Made by a program: the position numbers and the translations under genes. The notes below the pieces were generated by a model, which saw only the letters and a program-made list of their open reading frames with translations, had not been told where the DNA came from and searched no databases. A DNA stretch of 64,000 nucleotides from Streptomyces chartreusis. Its GTDB lineage: Bacteria; Actinomycetota; Actinomycetes; Streptomycetales; Streptomycetaceae. The stretch spans positions 6,510,001 through 6,574,000 of the forward strand of contig NZ_CP023689.1 of NCBI RefSeq assembly GCF_008704715.1, written 5' to 3'. Of this stretch, positions 57,357 to 64,000 are shown in pieces (the first letter of the stretch is position 1; each line of letters opens with the position of its first letter).

Positions 57357-59983
57357 GTCACGACAGCCAGGACAGTCAGGACAGCCAGGACACCCTCGTC
57401 CCCGCCTCCCGGCCTGCCCGAGCCGCTGTTCACGCCACATCCGGCCGACGGCTCGGCGCAGCCCACCCGCGTCAGGAGGGGCCGACGGACCTGCGCCTGG
57501 TCCCGCCGGCGCTTGCTGCTTGGGCCACGGCGGCGCTCATGCTGGACGCACCGCCGGAGTGGGTGGCGGGCCTGGCGGTGGTCTGCTTGGTTGCGGCAGG
57601 CGTGCTGCTGCTGGTGCGGCGGGGTGGGACGGGCGGGGAGAGTCTTCGTGCGCCGGTGCTGCCAGGTGGAGCGGGCGGACGAAGCCTTCGAGCGCCGGTG
57701 CGACGAGGCGGGAGTGTCGGGAGTGGCGGGCAGAGCCTTGCGCTCCCGGTGCGACTCACATGGCCCCGCACCTCGGCCGCCGCCCTGCTGCTCTGTGTCG
57801 CGGGGGCCGCCGTATCCGCCGCGCTGCACGGAGCCGACCTGCGTCGTGGGCCGGTGCCGGGGCTGGCGCGGGAGTACGCCACCGTGACCGCAGAGATCGA
57901 GATCACCTCGGACCCTCGGCTCACCCGTCCCAGGGTCAAGGGGGACCACATGGCGCCGACCGCTGTGCTGGTCAACGCGGACGTACGACGCGTCGAGAAG
58001 CCGGACGGCACGGCGATCGACACCCGGGCGCCGGTGCTGGTGATCGTCGACGCGGGCAGGGGCTCCTCAGCCGATGCCGAGGATCAGCCTCAGCCTCCCT
58101 CCACCACCCACCCCACCCCATGGCTGACCCTCCTCCCCTCCACCCGCCTGCGTATCACCGCCCGGCTCGCACCCTCCCTCTCGGACGGGGACCGGATCGC
58201 GGCCGTGTTGCGGGTGCGGGAGTCCGCCGGGACGGAGGCCGTGGGGGAACCGTCGGCGGTGCAGCGGCTGGCGGGGCGGTTGCGGGGTGGGCTGCGGGAG
58301 GCGACCGACGGGTTGCCGGCGGATGCGCGGGCGTTGCTGCCGGGGCTGGTTGTCGGGGACACCGCACGGATCACGCCGGAGCTGGACGAGGCGTTCAAGG
58401 AGACCGACCTCGCACACACGCTGGCAGTCTCCGGCAGCAACCTCACGATCATCCTGGCCCTGCTCATCGGCCCGCCCGGCCTCGCCCAGCACGTCGAGCG
58501 CCGAGGGCTCGCACCCCGGCTCGGCATCTCACTGCGCACGACCGCGTTGTTCGGCGGCGCTCTCACGCTCGCGTTCGTCGTGGTGTGCCGGCCGGACCCG
58601 AGCGTGCTGCGGGCAGCGGCCTGCGGGGCCGTCGCGTTGCTGGCCCTGGCGACCGGGCGCCGCAGATCGCTGATTCCGGCGCTGGCGACGGCCGTACTCC
58701 TGCTGGTGCTGTACGACCCTTGGCTGGCCCGCAGCTACGGCTTCCTGCTCTCCGTCCTGGCGACGGGCGCCCTGCTCACCCTCGCACCCCGCTGGAGCGC
58801 CGCGCTGCGCAGACGCCGGGTGCCGCCGAGGCTGGCCGAGGCGCTGGCGGCCGCGGCTGCCGCGCAGGCGCTGTGCGCGCCGGTCGTGGCGGTGCTGTCG
58901 GCCCGGGTGAGCCTGGTGGCGGTGCCGTGCAACCTGCTGGCGGAGTTCGCGATCGCGCCGGCCACGGTCCTGGGCTTCGCGGCGCTGGCGACGGCACCGC
59001 TCGCGATGCCGGTGGCCAAGGCGCTGGCCTGGTGCGCGAGTTGGCCGGCCGGGTGGCTGGCGAACGTCGCCCGGACAGGGGCCGCGCTGCCCGGCGCGGG
59101 TGTGGACTGGCCCGGCAGCTGGACCGGGGCGGCACTGCTCGCCCTCGTCACGGTGGTCGTCGTGCTCGCCGGACGTCGGCTGCTGAGGCACCCCTGGTGG
59201 TGCGGGGTCTGCGCGGCGCTGCTCCTGCTGGCGGTGGTGCAGCCGCCGCCGCTGACCAGGGTCGTCACGGGGTGGCCGCCGCCGGGGTGGAGGTACGCGA
59301 TGTGCGACGTGGGGCAGGGCGACGCGACGGTGTTCGCGGCGGGCGAGGGGACCGGGGTCGTCGTGGACGCCGGACCCGATCCGACGCTGATCGACCGTTG
59401 CCTGCGCACGCTCGGCATCACGAGGATCCCGCTCGTCGTGCTGACCCACTTCCACGCCGACCATGTGGCGGGCCTGCCCGGCGTGCTGCGCGGGCGGGCG
59501 GTGGGCGCGATCGAGACCACGGGGCACGAAGAGCCGGTGGACCAGGCGGAGTTCGTGCGCAGACAGGCGGCTGCCCGGCGGATTCCCGTGACGCGGGCCA
59601 CCGCCGGGGAGGAGAGGTGCACCGGCCCCCTGAACTGGCGAGTTCTGTGGCCACCGCCACCGCCACTGCCAGCGCCACCGGCACCGGCACCGCACCAAGC
59701 CCTGACCCCGGACGCCCCGGAGGGCCCCAACGACTCCAGCGTCACCCTGCTCGTCCGGTCGGCGGGGCTGCGGTTCCTGCTGCTCGGTGACCTGGAACCC
59801 CCGGCGCAGCGGGCGCTGTTGAGATCGCCGGCGGGGCCGCTGCTGGGCGGCGTGGACGTGCTGAAGGTCGCCCACCACGGCTCGGCGTACCAGGACCCGG
59901 AGCTCATACGCCGGGCCGCGCCCAGGCTGGCGCTGATCTCCGCGGGGGCGGACAACCCAAAGGGTCGTGACTTCCAGTTCTAG
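57353..59983 (+). CDS. comEC: ComEC/Rec2 DNA uptake channel, C-terminus replaced at an insertion junction
   Basis: 876 residues. The N-terminal membrane and OB-like part (about 30-250), the competence domain with many helices (about 300-560; HTLAVSGSNLTIILALL) and the metallo-beta-lactamase domain (about 640-870; DVGQGDATVF, VLTHFHADHVAGLPG, VLKVAHHGSAYQDPEL) are all present. The protein ends RLALISAGADNPKGRDFQF. In homologues the SxGADNPYGHP motif is followed by roughly 30-40 more residues with a final strand and tail; here the sequence diverges right after GADNP and stops 9 codons later. The active-site His of that motif is lost. I read this as disruption by an integrated element joining at about 59963. 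Confidence 0.85.
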   Translation: MSHDSQDSQDSQDTLVPASRPARAAVHATSGRRLGAAHPRQEGPTDLRLVPPALAAWATAALMLDAPPEWVAGLAVVCLVAAGVLLLVRRGGTGGESLRAPVLPGGAGGRSLRAPVRRGGSVGSGGQSLALPVRLTWPRTSAAALLLCVAGAAVSAALHGADLRRGPVPGLAREYATVTAEIEITSDPRLTRPRVKGDHMAPTAVLVNADVRRVEKPDGTAIDTRAPVLVIVDAGRGSSADAEDQPQPPSTTHPTPWLTLLPSTRLRITARLAPSLSDGDRIAAVLRVRESAGTEAVGEPSAVQRLAGRLRGGLREATDGLPADARALLPGLVVGDTARITPELDEAFKETDLAHTLAVSGSNLTIILALLIGPPGLAQHVERRGLAPRLGISLRTTALFGGALTLAFVVVCRPDPSVLRAAACGAVALLALATGRRRSLIPALATAVLLLVLYDPWLARSYGFLLSVLATGALLTLAPRWSAALRRRRVPPRLAEALAAAAAAQALCAPVVAVLSARVSLVAVPCNLLAEFAIAPATVLGFAALATAPLAMPVAKALAWCASWPAGWLANVARTGAALPGAGVDWPGSWTGAALLALVTVVVVLAGRRLLRHPWWCGVCAALLLLAVVQPPPLTRVVTGWPPPGWRYAMCDVGQGDATVFAAGEGTGVVVDAGPDPTLIDRCLRTLGITRIPLVVLTHFHADHVAGLPGVLRGRAVGAIETTGHEEPVDQAEFVRRQAAARRIPVTRATAGEERCTGPLNWRVLWPPPPPLPAPPAPAPHQALTPDAPEGPNDSSVTLLVRSAGLRFLLLGDLEPPAQRALLRSPAGPLLGGVDVLKVAHHGSAYQDPELIRRAAPRLALISAGADNPKGRDFQF

Positions 59984-60147
59984 CACGTCTGCCCTGGTCA
60001 GCGCATCAACTCAGCGGCAGTGCGCAGGTTGCGAGCCCCGAAATTGAGGCGCCCGAGGGGGTGCGAGTGTCCCTACGCTGGTGGGGTCGATACGCAGCGC
60101 CCTGGCGAGGTTTCCGCACAGGGACCACCGACCGAATTGGAGTCGGC

Positions 60148-60411
60148 ATGCCCGAGACTGATGGCACCGAGGAAATCCGCCAGCGCACCGAGGATCACCG
60201 GATCAGCACAGCGCGAAACGATGCCGCCTATGCACTGGCCATGGTCCATCGCCCGGAAGTCGCGCGCGCTGAACTCTGCTCACTCATTGAGCGGCTGGCC
60301 GTAGCCGTCAGGGACGTTGCCCATGTTGCTGAGCTGCGTGGAGAACGGCTCAATGCGCCGGCAGCAAGGGCGCTGGAAACGGCGCTACGTGAGGCTCTGA
60401 GCCCGCGCTGA
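60148..60411 (+). CDS. Small helical protein (87 aa), unknown
   Basis: MPETDGTEEIRQRTEDHRIS then a fully helical, Ala/Glu/Arg-rich sequence (AELCSLIERLAVAVRDVAHVAELRGERL). ATG 60148 follows TTGGAGTCGG. TACGCT (60074-60079) is a possible -10. It ends just before a terminator shared with the convergent minus-strand cassette. The first gene of the element after the junction; not recognised. Confidence 0.65.
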   Translation: MPETDGTEEIRQRTEDHRISTARNDAAYALAMVHRPEVARAELCSLIERLAVAVRDVAHVAELRGERLNAPAARALETALREALSPR

Positions 60412-60427
60412 GGCTAGACAGCAGAAA

Positions 60428-60470
60428 GCCCCCGTCCATGCGCCACGGGGGAGGGCACACAGACGGGGGC
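60428..60470. terminator. Bidirectional terminator between convergent genes
   Basis: GCCCCCGTC (60428-60436) pairs perfectly with GACGGGGGC (60462-60470). It lies between the stops of the 87-aa gene and the methyltransferase gene. Confidence 0.7.
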
Positions 60471-60482
60471 GGTCTCAGCAGG

Positions 60483-61661
60483 CTAGGCGCTCCGGACAGG
60501 TACAGGGTTGCCGGGCGAGTCCAACCACACGTGTTCGCCGTCAGCGTCCACGGTCAGCCCGAATCGCTCGAAGCCGGGGCGCCCCTGTTTCTCCCACCAC
60601 AGGTAGGCAGTCTCCACCTCATCCCAGAGTCGGCGCGGACCGGACTGATAGACCTCGAATTCGTCTCGGCCCTTTTCGTAGTCCGCCGTTGCCCATGACG
60701 TCACGGCCGTATCTCGCAGCCACAGCGTGTATGAGCCGTCGTTGTACGACTCCATCCATGGGAACGCACCAGGCACCTGCGCGCCGATGGCGAACATGAT
60801 GTGCCAGTCGCCCACCGCATCCGGCGAGATAGGCGTAACGCTGCGAGCGCCGTCCGCTGGCCACTTCTGACCACCGAGGTATTCCCGGACGTGCGTGCGC
60901 TGGACTCGCTGAGCGCGTAGGCGCATGAACGCGGACGAGCCGATGAACGAGCCTGACGCAGTCCCGTCCTCGGCCACGGTCAGCCGCACAATGGCTTCGC
61001 CGCCGTATGTCGGTCCCCAGGGGGCAAGGATGATCCCGCCCGGCTTCGTCTGCTCGACCCATCGCCGGGGGACACTGCCGATCGATGCCGTGGCAATCAG
61101 CCGGTCGTACGGGGCGCCCTCGGCGTAACCCTCCGCACCATCACCGATGACGGACACAGGGTCGAATCCCGCGTCATTCAGGCGCTTGCGCGCTTCCCTC
61201 GCGCTGCTTCCGTCGACCTCAACCGTGAACACGTTCTCAGCACCGAGCCGATGGGAGAGCAGGGCAGCATTCCAGCCGGTACCCGTGCCGATTTCCAGCA
61301 CCCGTTGACCCTCTTCAACGCTCAGCGCATCGAGCATCGAGAAAACCATGGTCGGCATGGAGCTAGAGCTAGACGGGATCTTGCCTTTTCCGGCGCCGGT
61401 GAACGCGCCGTCATCCCACTGAGTCGTGATCGGGGCGTCCGCGTAGACAGCCTCCAGCCACGCGTCAGGTTCCTCGCTGCGGATGACTCGGTCACTCTGG
61501 CGGTTCATGCCAGCGCGCCCCGGCCAGATTACTTCCGGAACGAACAGATCACGTGGCACGGCCTTGAACGCGGGAAGCCAGTCACTCGCGAGCGCGCCCT
61601 TTTCCATGAGTACGGAGGCGAGCCCCTCAGGGCCCGCCCCCTTTGTACCGAGGTTGCTCAC
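60483..61661 (-). CDS. Protein-L-isoaspartate O-methyltransferase (PIMT) homologue with C-terminal extension
   Basis: 392 residues from GTG 61661. The core is PIMT-like: a lead helix with VPRDLFVPEVIWPG (35-48), the substrate-side SSSSSMPTMVFSML (97-110), SAM motif I VLEIGTGTGWNAALL (121-135), then VFTVEVD and IGDGAEGYAEGAPYDRLIATASIGSVPRRWVEQTKPGG. Canonical PIMT ends near 220; here 160 more residues follow (about 230-392), as in PIMT homologues tailoring RiPPs (graspetide, lanthipeptide, lasso peptide and imiditide systems), where methylation of Asp leads to aspartimide or isoaspartate. Its start codon directly abuts the stop of a 43-residue Asp/Gly-rich peptide gene (TAG-GTG), the likely substrate. 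Not a housekeeping repair PIMT by context. Confidence 0.85.
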   Translation of the reverse strand: MSNLGTKGAGPEGLASVLMEKGALASDWLPAFKAVPRDLFVPEVIWPGRAGMNRQSDRVIRSEEPDAWLEAVYADAPITTQWDDGAFTGAGKGKIPSSSSSMPTMVFSMLDALSVEEGQRVLEIGTGTGWNAALLSHRLGAENVFTVEVDGSSAREARKRLNDAGFDPVSVIGDGAEGYAEGAPYDRLIATASIGSVPRRWVEQTKPGGIILAPWGPTYGGEAIVRLTVAEDGTASGSFIGSSAFMRLRAQRVQRTHVREYLGGQKWPADGARSVTPISPDAVGDWHIMFAIGAQVPGAFPWMESYNDGSYTLWLRDTAVTSWATADYEKGRDEFEVYQSGPRRLWDEVETAYLWWEKQGRPGFERFGLTVDADGEHVWLDSPGNPVPVRSA

Positions 61662-61793
61662 CTACTTACCGTCCGCCGGTCCCTGACCGTCGTTCGTGTT
61701 ACCGCCCTCATCCGATCCGCCTCCGCCGTGCTTGTTGCCACTGTCGCTGTCGTCCTGCCCGCCGTCTGCCATCGTGAGCCACCAGTGACGCAT
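61662..61793 (-). CDS. 43-residue Asp/Gly-rich peptide, candidate RiPP precursor
   Basis: Begins MRHWWLTMADGGQDDSDSGN and continues with GGGGSDEGG and NDGQGPADGK. It has 7 Asp, 13 Gly, no Cys and three Asp-Gly pairs (D10-G11, D35-G36, D41-G42), the dipeptide most prone to succinimide formation. The start ATG is preceded at a good distance by AGGAGG, the strongest ribosome binding site in the cassette. Its stop abuts the start of the PIMT homologue. I infer that it is the substrate; the modified residue and any leader cleavage site are unknown. Alternatively it is a short coupling ORF without own function. Confidence 0.7.
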   Translation of the reverse strand: MRHWWLTMADGGQDDSDSGNKHGGGGSDEGGNTNDGQGPADGK

Positions 61794-61816
61794 GTGAGTA
61801 CCTCCTAGTTGATTGA

Positions 61817-62020
61817 TCACCATGGAAGGGGCATCAGCCGCCCGCCGGCGCAGAGGGGGCACGGGACCTTGCAGCGATGCTTGCAGGACCAACACCCCTC
61901 GAATCCGAAACAGATCGGGCACCAGATTTCACGATGCCCAGCGCACATCCCGCAGTACTCGCCCCAGGACCAGAACGCTTGCATAGTCGAAATGGGCCGT
62001 CGCGGGTCAGTGCGCGCCAT
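61817..62020 (-). CDS. Nine-cysteine mini-protein with CxxC repeats (67 aa)
   Basis: After MARTDPRRPISTMQAFW come CGMCAGHR, CPICFGFEG, CWSCKHRC and CPLCAGG, four CxxC pairs plus one extra Cys in 33 residues. The C-x-x-C-x-G spacing resembles the zinc-binding region of DnaJ or similar rubredoxin-like knuckles, so it probably binds two zinc ions. The ATG overlaps the stop of the upstream 68-aa gene as TAATG, so translation is coupled. The GC content is lower than in the flanking chromosome. Role in the cassette unknown; a chaperone-like or docking function for the peptide is possible. Confidence 0.68.
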   Translation of the reverse strand: MARTDPRRPISTMQAFWSWGEYCGMCAGHREIWCPICFGFEGCWSCKHRCKVPCPLCAGGRLMPLPW

Positions 62021-62226
62021 TACAAGATTTCGCCCCGGCTGCGAGCGTTGGCCTTGGCGACTCGTTCCCGCATGGTCGGACGCGATAGTCCGGAATGGGG
62101 TGCCATGTCGGCACCTTCAGCCGTCGTACCCAACGCGTCGTCCCGGTCTTTGAAGACCAGTAACAGGCCGTCCTGTCCGTGCTGCTGCATCGCTGTGGAC
62201 AGTCGGGCTCTTGCGTCGCTCGCCAT
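62020..62226 (-). CDS. Small hydrophilic protein (68 aa) with a TTA codon
   Basis: MASDARARLSTAMQQHGQDG, then LLLVFKDRDDALGTTAEG and a basic helical end (RPTMRERVAKANARSRGEIL). Codon 22 is TTA (62161-62163 on the plus strand). GGAGGGG lies upstream at a somewhat long distance. It ends in TAATG with the cysteine-rich gene and probably heads the minus-strand operon that leads to the peptide and the PIMT homologue. Not recognised. Confidence 0.6.
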   Translation of the reverse strand: MASDARARLSTAMQQHGQDGLLLVFKDRDDALGTTAEGADMAPHSGLSRPTMRERVAKANARSRGEIL

Positions 62227-62330
62227 GATCGCTCGCCCCTCCGTCGTTGGTCGGTAACAGCGACGGTATGAGCGTGATCAGAGCCAATCCATGTGCGCAG
62301 AACGGTAGTTGGGTAGCTCAGCGCGCCGAA

Positions 62331-62349
62331 CTACTACGCTCCGCAGTAG
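62331..62349. promoter_or_regulatory. Inverted repeat in front of the small-gene operon
   Basis: CTACT (62331-62335) and AGTAG (62345-62349) are complementary with nine bases between, in the 124-base gap between the XRE gene end and the next start. It could be an operator for the XRE protein; no clear -35/-10 pair was seen. Confidence 0.3.
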
Positions 62350-62350
62350 A

Positions 62351-63592
62351 TCAGCCAGCAACGCCGAGGTGAGCGGCCATACTCCGCATTTCCTCGGTCA
62401 GCGTGCGCTTGCGAGTCTTCAGAATGTCCGCCATCACGCGCCGTGCTATGGGCTGATGAGTCAGCCACACATTGGCCGTCTCACGCAGGTTCACTAGCTC
62501 ATCCATGGCGTCCTGGTGGGAGCCGAGCAGCGTGTGTGCACGGGCTACGTCGAGCCGATGGCGGCCGTAGTTGTTCGTACTGAGCCGGCCGAAGTTCTTC
62601 ACAGCCTTGGGGCTCAGGGGGCCATCGTCGGCACGCCGCAGAACGCCCCGGGCATCGCCGATCAGCGCGAGATCCTCAACGGCTTTGGCCTCAGCGGTGA
62701 CAGGGCCAAACGCTGACCAATGCGTGGGGAAGTCGGTGTGTTCCCGCTCGATCGCGCCCCCGGCAGTGCCAGCCATCCGGCGTGCATGCTTGGCCATGTC
62801 CGGCCGGTTGTTCCGACGAGCAGCAGCAGCGACGCGAAGCCACAGCTCACCCCACACAGCGAGTTGCGCGGGAGTCGCCTCGGACATACGCGGCTCAATG
62901 TCCGTAGCCGTCTGCGCTGCGAGCGTCTCTGACTCGTCGAATCGATCCTGCCTCAGCAGCAGCCAGCACAAGCCCACAACTCCCGTTGCTGCCAACTGAG
63001 TTTGGCCAGTCTCGCGAGCAAGCCGGATCGCCTCAGCGAGCGCGAAGTAAGCCATGTCGTATTGCCGCACCTGGGTCAGGTACTTGCCAGCGAGCAGCAG
63101 AGCATGTGCACGGGCGATCAAGGCTTGCTGCTGCTCTTCGCCCTGAAGGATTCCGGCAGCCGCCTCAGACGAGCGCAGCAAGCCGGGTAGCGCACGTGCG
63201 ACGGATGAGTACCGGTCCGCCTGATAGAGCGCGTGTGCGTCCTGTACGCCCTGGCGGATGGCCGATGGCTCCACAGCCTCAGCGGGTGCTGCCAGGGGCG
63301 CAGAGAGGCCAACAGGGGGCATGAGGGCACGGCGCAGCTCTGCGAGGTTCCTGCGGTTCGCCTCATCCTGCTGGCCGAGTACGGGCTCGGGCGCCTCGCT
63401 GGCGAATAAGGCAGAGGTCTCGACTCCCAGCGCACCAGCGAGCGAGGCAAGCGTGTCCATGCTGACGTGCCCGCCCTGCTCGACCTTGCGCACTGTGCTC
63501 AGCGAGAGGGCCGATTCTTCGGCCAACCGCTCTTGGCTCCAACCCTGCTGGCGCCGGTACTTGCGGACGTTGTCTGCCAACCCTGCGGACAT
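62351..63592 (-). CDS. XRE-family regulator with TPR-like C-terminal domain and a TTA codon
   Basis: 413 residues. ATG 63592 is chosen because GAGGTGA lies eight bases before it; GTG 63598 would be too close. Residues about 4-60 are the helix-turn-helix (LADNVRKYRRQQGWSQERLAEESALSLSTVRKVEQG). The remaining 340 residues are helical repeats (AHALLLAGKYLTQVRQYDMAYFALAEAIRLARETGQTQ) resembling TPR domains of peptide-sensing RRNPP-type or Streptomyces XRE-TPR regulators. Leu62 is encoded by TTA (63407-63409 on the plus strand), implying bldA dependence. As the upstream gene of the minus-strand cassette it probably controls it; a small-molecule or peptide ligand is likely but unknown. Confidence 0.82.
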   Translation of the reverse strand: MSAGLADNVRKYRRQQGWSQERLAEESALSLSTVRKVEQGGHVSMDTLASLAGALGVETSALFASEAPEPVLGQQDEANRRNLAELRRALMPPVGLSAPLAAPAEAVEPSAIRQGVQDAHALYQADRYSSVARALPGLLRSSEAAAGILQGEEQQQALIARAHALLLAGKYLTQVRQYDMAYFALAEAIRLARETGQTQLAATGVVGLCWLLLRQDRFDESETLAAQTATDIEPRMSEATPAQLAVWGELWLRVAAAARRNNRPDMAKHARRMAGTAGGAIEREHTDFPTHWSAFGPVTAEAKAVEDLALIGDARGVLRRADDGPLSPKAVKNFGRLSTNNYGRHRLDVARAHTLLGSHQDAMDELVNLRETANVWLTHQPIARRVMADILKTRKRTLTEEMRSMAAHLGVAG

Positions 63593-63732
63593 CGGCACTC
63601 ACCTCGACACCCAGGGTACGCACTCGCCGTAGCGGAGCAACGTCGATAGGTCAAGCGGGGTTCGCGTCCGGCTGCTGGGGGGCATGATCGGTGCTCCGTG
63701 CCGGGAATGCGCACAAGTTCAAGGGAGGGCGT

Positions 63733-64000
63733 ATGGCGGGGAACCTTGGTCAGTACGAAGTGTTCACGACAGCAGCAGGGAAAGCCGGGGGCGTAGACAA
63801 GCTGATCAGCAGCATCGAAAAGGCTGCCGCATCCAAGGCGTTCGGTAAGGGGGTCGGGCTGGGGGTGGCCGGCGCACTAGCGGCAGTCGGGGGTGCAGCC
63901 GCTGTGAAACGCTCCTTGGACGCTCGAAGAGCAGCCCGTGAAGCACTGGCCGACGAGTCAAAGGAGATTCTGAAGGCCACGATTGGTGGACCCATGGGGT
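63733..64000 (+). CDS. Hypothetical protein, N-terminal part (cut by window edge)
   Basis: At least 89 residues, beginning MAGNLGQYEVFTTAAGKAGG; AAGGGAGGG lies just before ATG 63733. A hydrophobic Gly/Ala stretch (GVGLGVAGALAAVGGAAAV, about 42-60) could be a membrane helix or toxin-like glycine zipper, followed by a basic helical region (KRSLDARRAAREAL). Divergent from the XRE gene, with a 140-base shared promoter region. Unrecognised; the end is missing. Confidence 0.6.
   Translation, partial: MAGNLGQYEVFTTAAGKAGGVDKLISSIEKAAASKAFGKGVGLGVAGALAAVGGAAAVKRSLDARRAAREALADESKEILKATIGGPMG

Larger units (their letters stand above)
59963..64000. mobile_element. Left arm of a putative integrated element (runs off the window)
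   Basis: It begins where comEC homology ends (GACAACCC, then AAAGGGTCG). Downstream genes are small, of foreign flavour and lower GC than the flanks: a small helical protein, a PIMT-like enzyme, tiny ORFs, a TPR-XRE regulator and a basic/hydrophobic protein. No integrase, excisionase or replication gene is within the 4 kb seen, so the element type is unknown. The junction is the main evidence. Confidence 0.5.

Noticed and set aside
59963..64000. Prophage or AICE identification
   Set aside because: No integrase, replication, transfer or structural gene is visible in the 4 kb available; only the junction supports integration.
1..64000. CRISPR arrays, IS elements, rRNA genes
   Set aside because: No regularly spaced repeats, transposase motifs or rRNA signatures were seen on either strand.

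Overview
The window is high-GC actinobacterial DNA, almost certainly from a Streptomyces. Codon third positions are strongly G/C, GTG and TTG starts are common, and several mRNAs look leaderless. The core gene order rne-rplU-rpmA-obg ... proB-proA ... nadD-LCP-rsfS-phosphatase-tRNA-Ala ... leuS-degV-comEA-comEC matches the conserved Streptomyces chromosome arrangement.

Region by region. (1) 1-13 kb is accessory. It holds a glutamate decarboxylase tail, an ECF41-type sigma factor with its oxidoreductase partner and a matching promoter, an MFS exporter, an HxlR regulator divergent from a monooxygenase with two palindromic operators, a polyphosphate kinase 2 translationally coupled to a P-type ATPase, and two large unknown envelope proteins. 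(2) 13-22 kb is core: an unusual VLTP-repeat membrane protein, a TIGR03936-type protein, a very large RNase E/G, L21, L27 and Obg. (3) 22-35.6 kb is a cell-surface block: two FG-GAP propeller proteins, a Tat-exported PhoD, a sulfotransferase-like protein, a bifunctional cytidylyltransferase/reductase (CDP-ribitol synthase type), two related teichoic-acid-type glycero/ribitol-phosphotransferases and a family 2 glycosyltransferase with a TTA codon. Several of its untranslated leaders look structured. (4) 35.8-47.5 kb is core: proline synthesis, envelope proteins sharing a SVVFDE motif, an M48 protease, two tiny membrane proteins, nadD, an LCP glycopolymer transferase, rsfS, a phosphatase, and two identical tRNA-Ala genes flanking two zinc-ribbon genes. 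(5) 47.5-60 kb holds a two-gene electron-transfer module (cytochrome b-like protein plus a NuoF-ferredoxin fusion), leuS behind a leader-peptide attenuator, DegV, ComEA and ComEC.

(6) ComEC ends abnormally near 59.96 kb. From there to the window end lies a different kind of DNA that I read as one arm of an integrated element. It carries a compact minus-strand cassette: a TPR-type XRE regulator, a small ORF, a nine-cysteine mini-protein, a 43-residue Asp/Gly-rich peptide and, abutting it, a protein-isoaspartate-methyltransferase homologue. This layout (short peptide followed directly by a PIMT-type enzyme) is that of aspartimide-forming RiPP systems such as imiditides. It is my best candidate for an undescribed system here. 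Both the regulator and the first small ORF carry a TTA codon, suggesting bldA-dependent timing.

How it works together: regions 3 and 4 supply building blocks (CDP-polyol), polymerases, a glycosyltransferase and the LCP ligase for an anionic wall polymer, with PhoD next door as a possible remodelling enzyme. All functional calls are made from sequence reading only; no database search was run.
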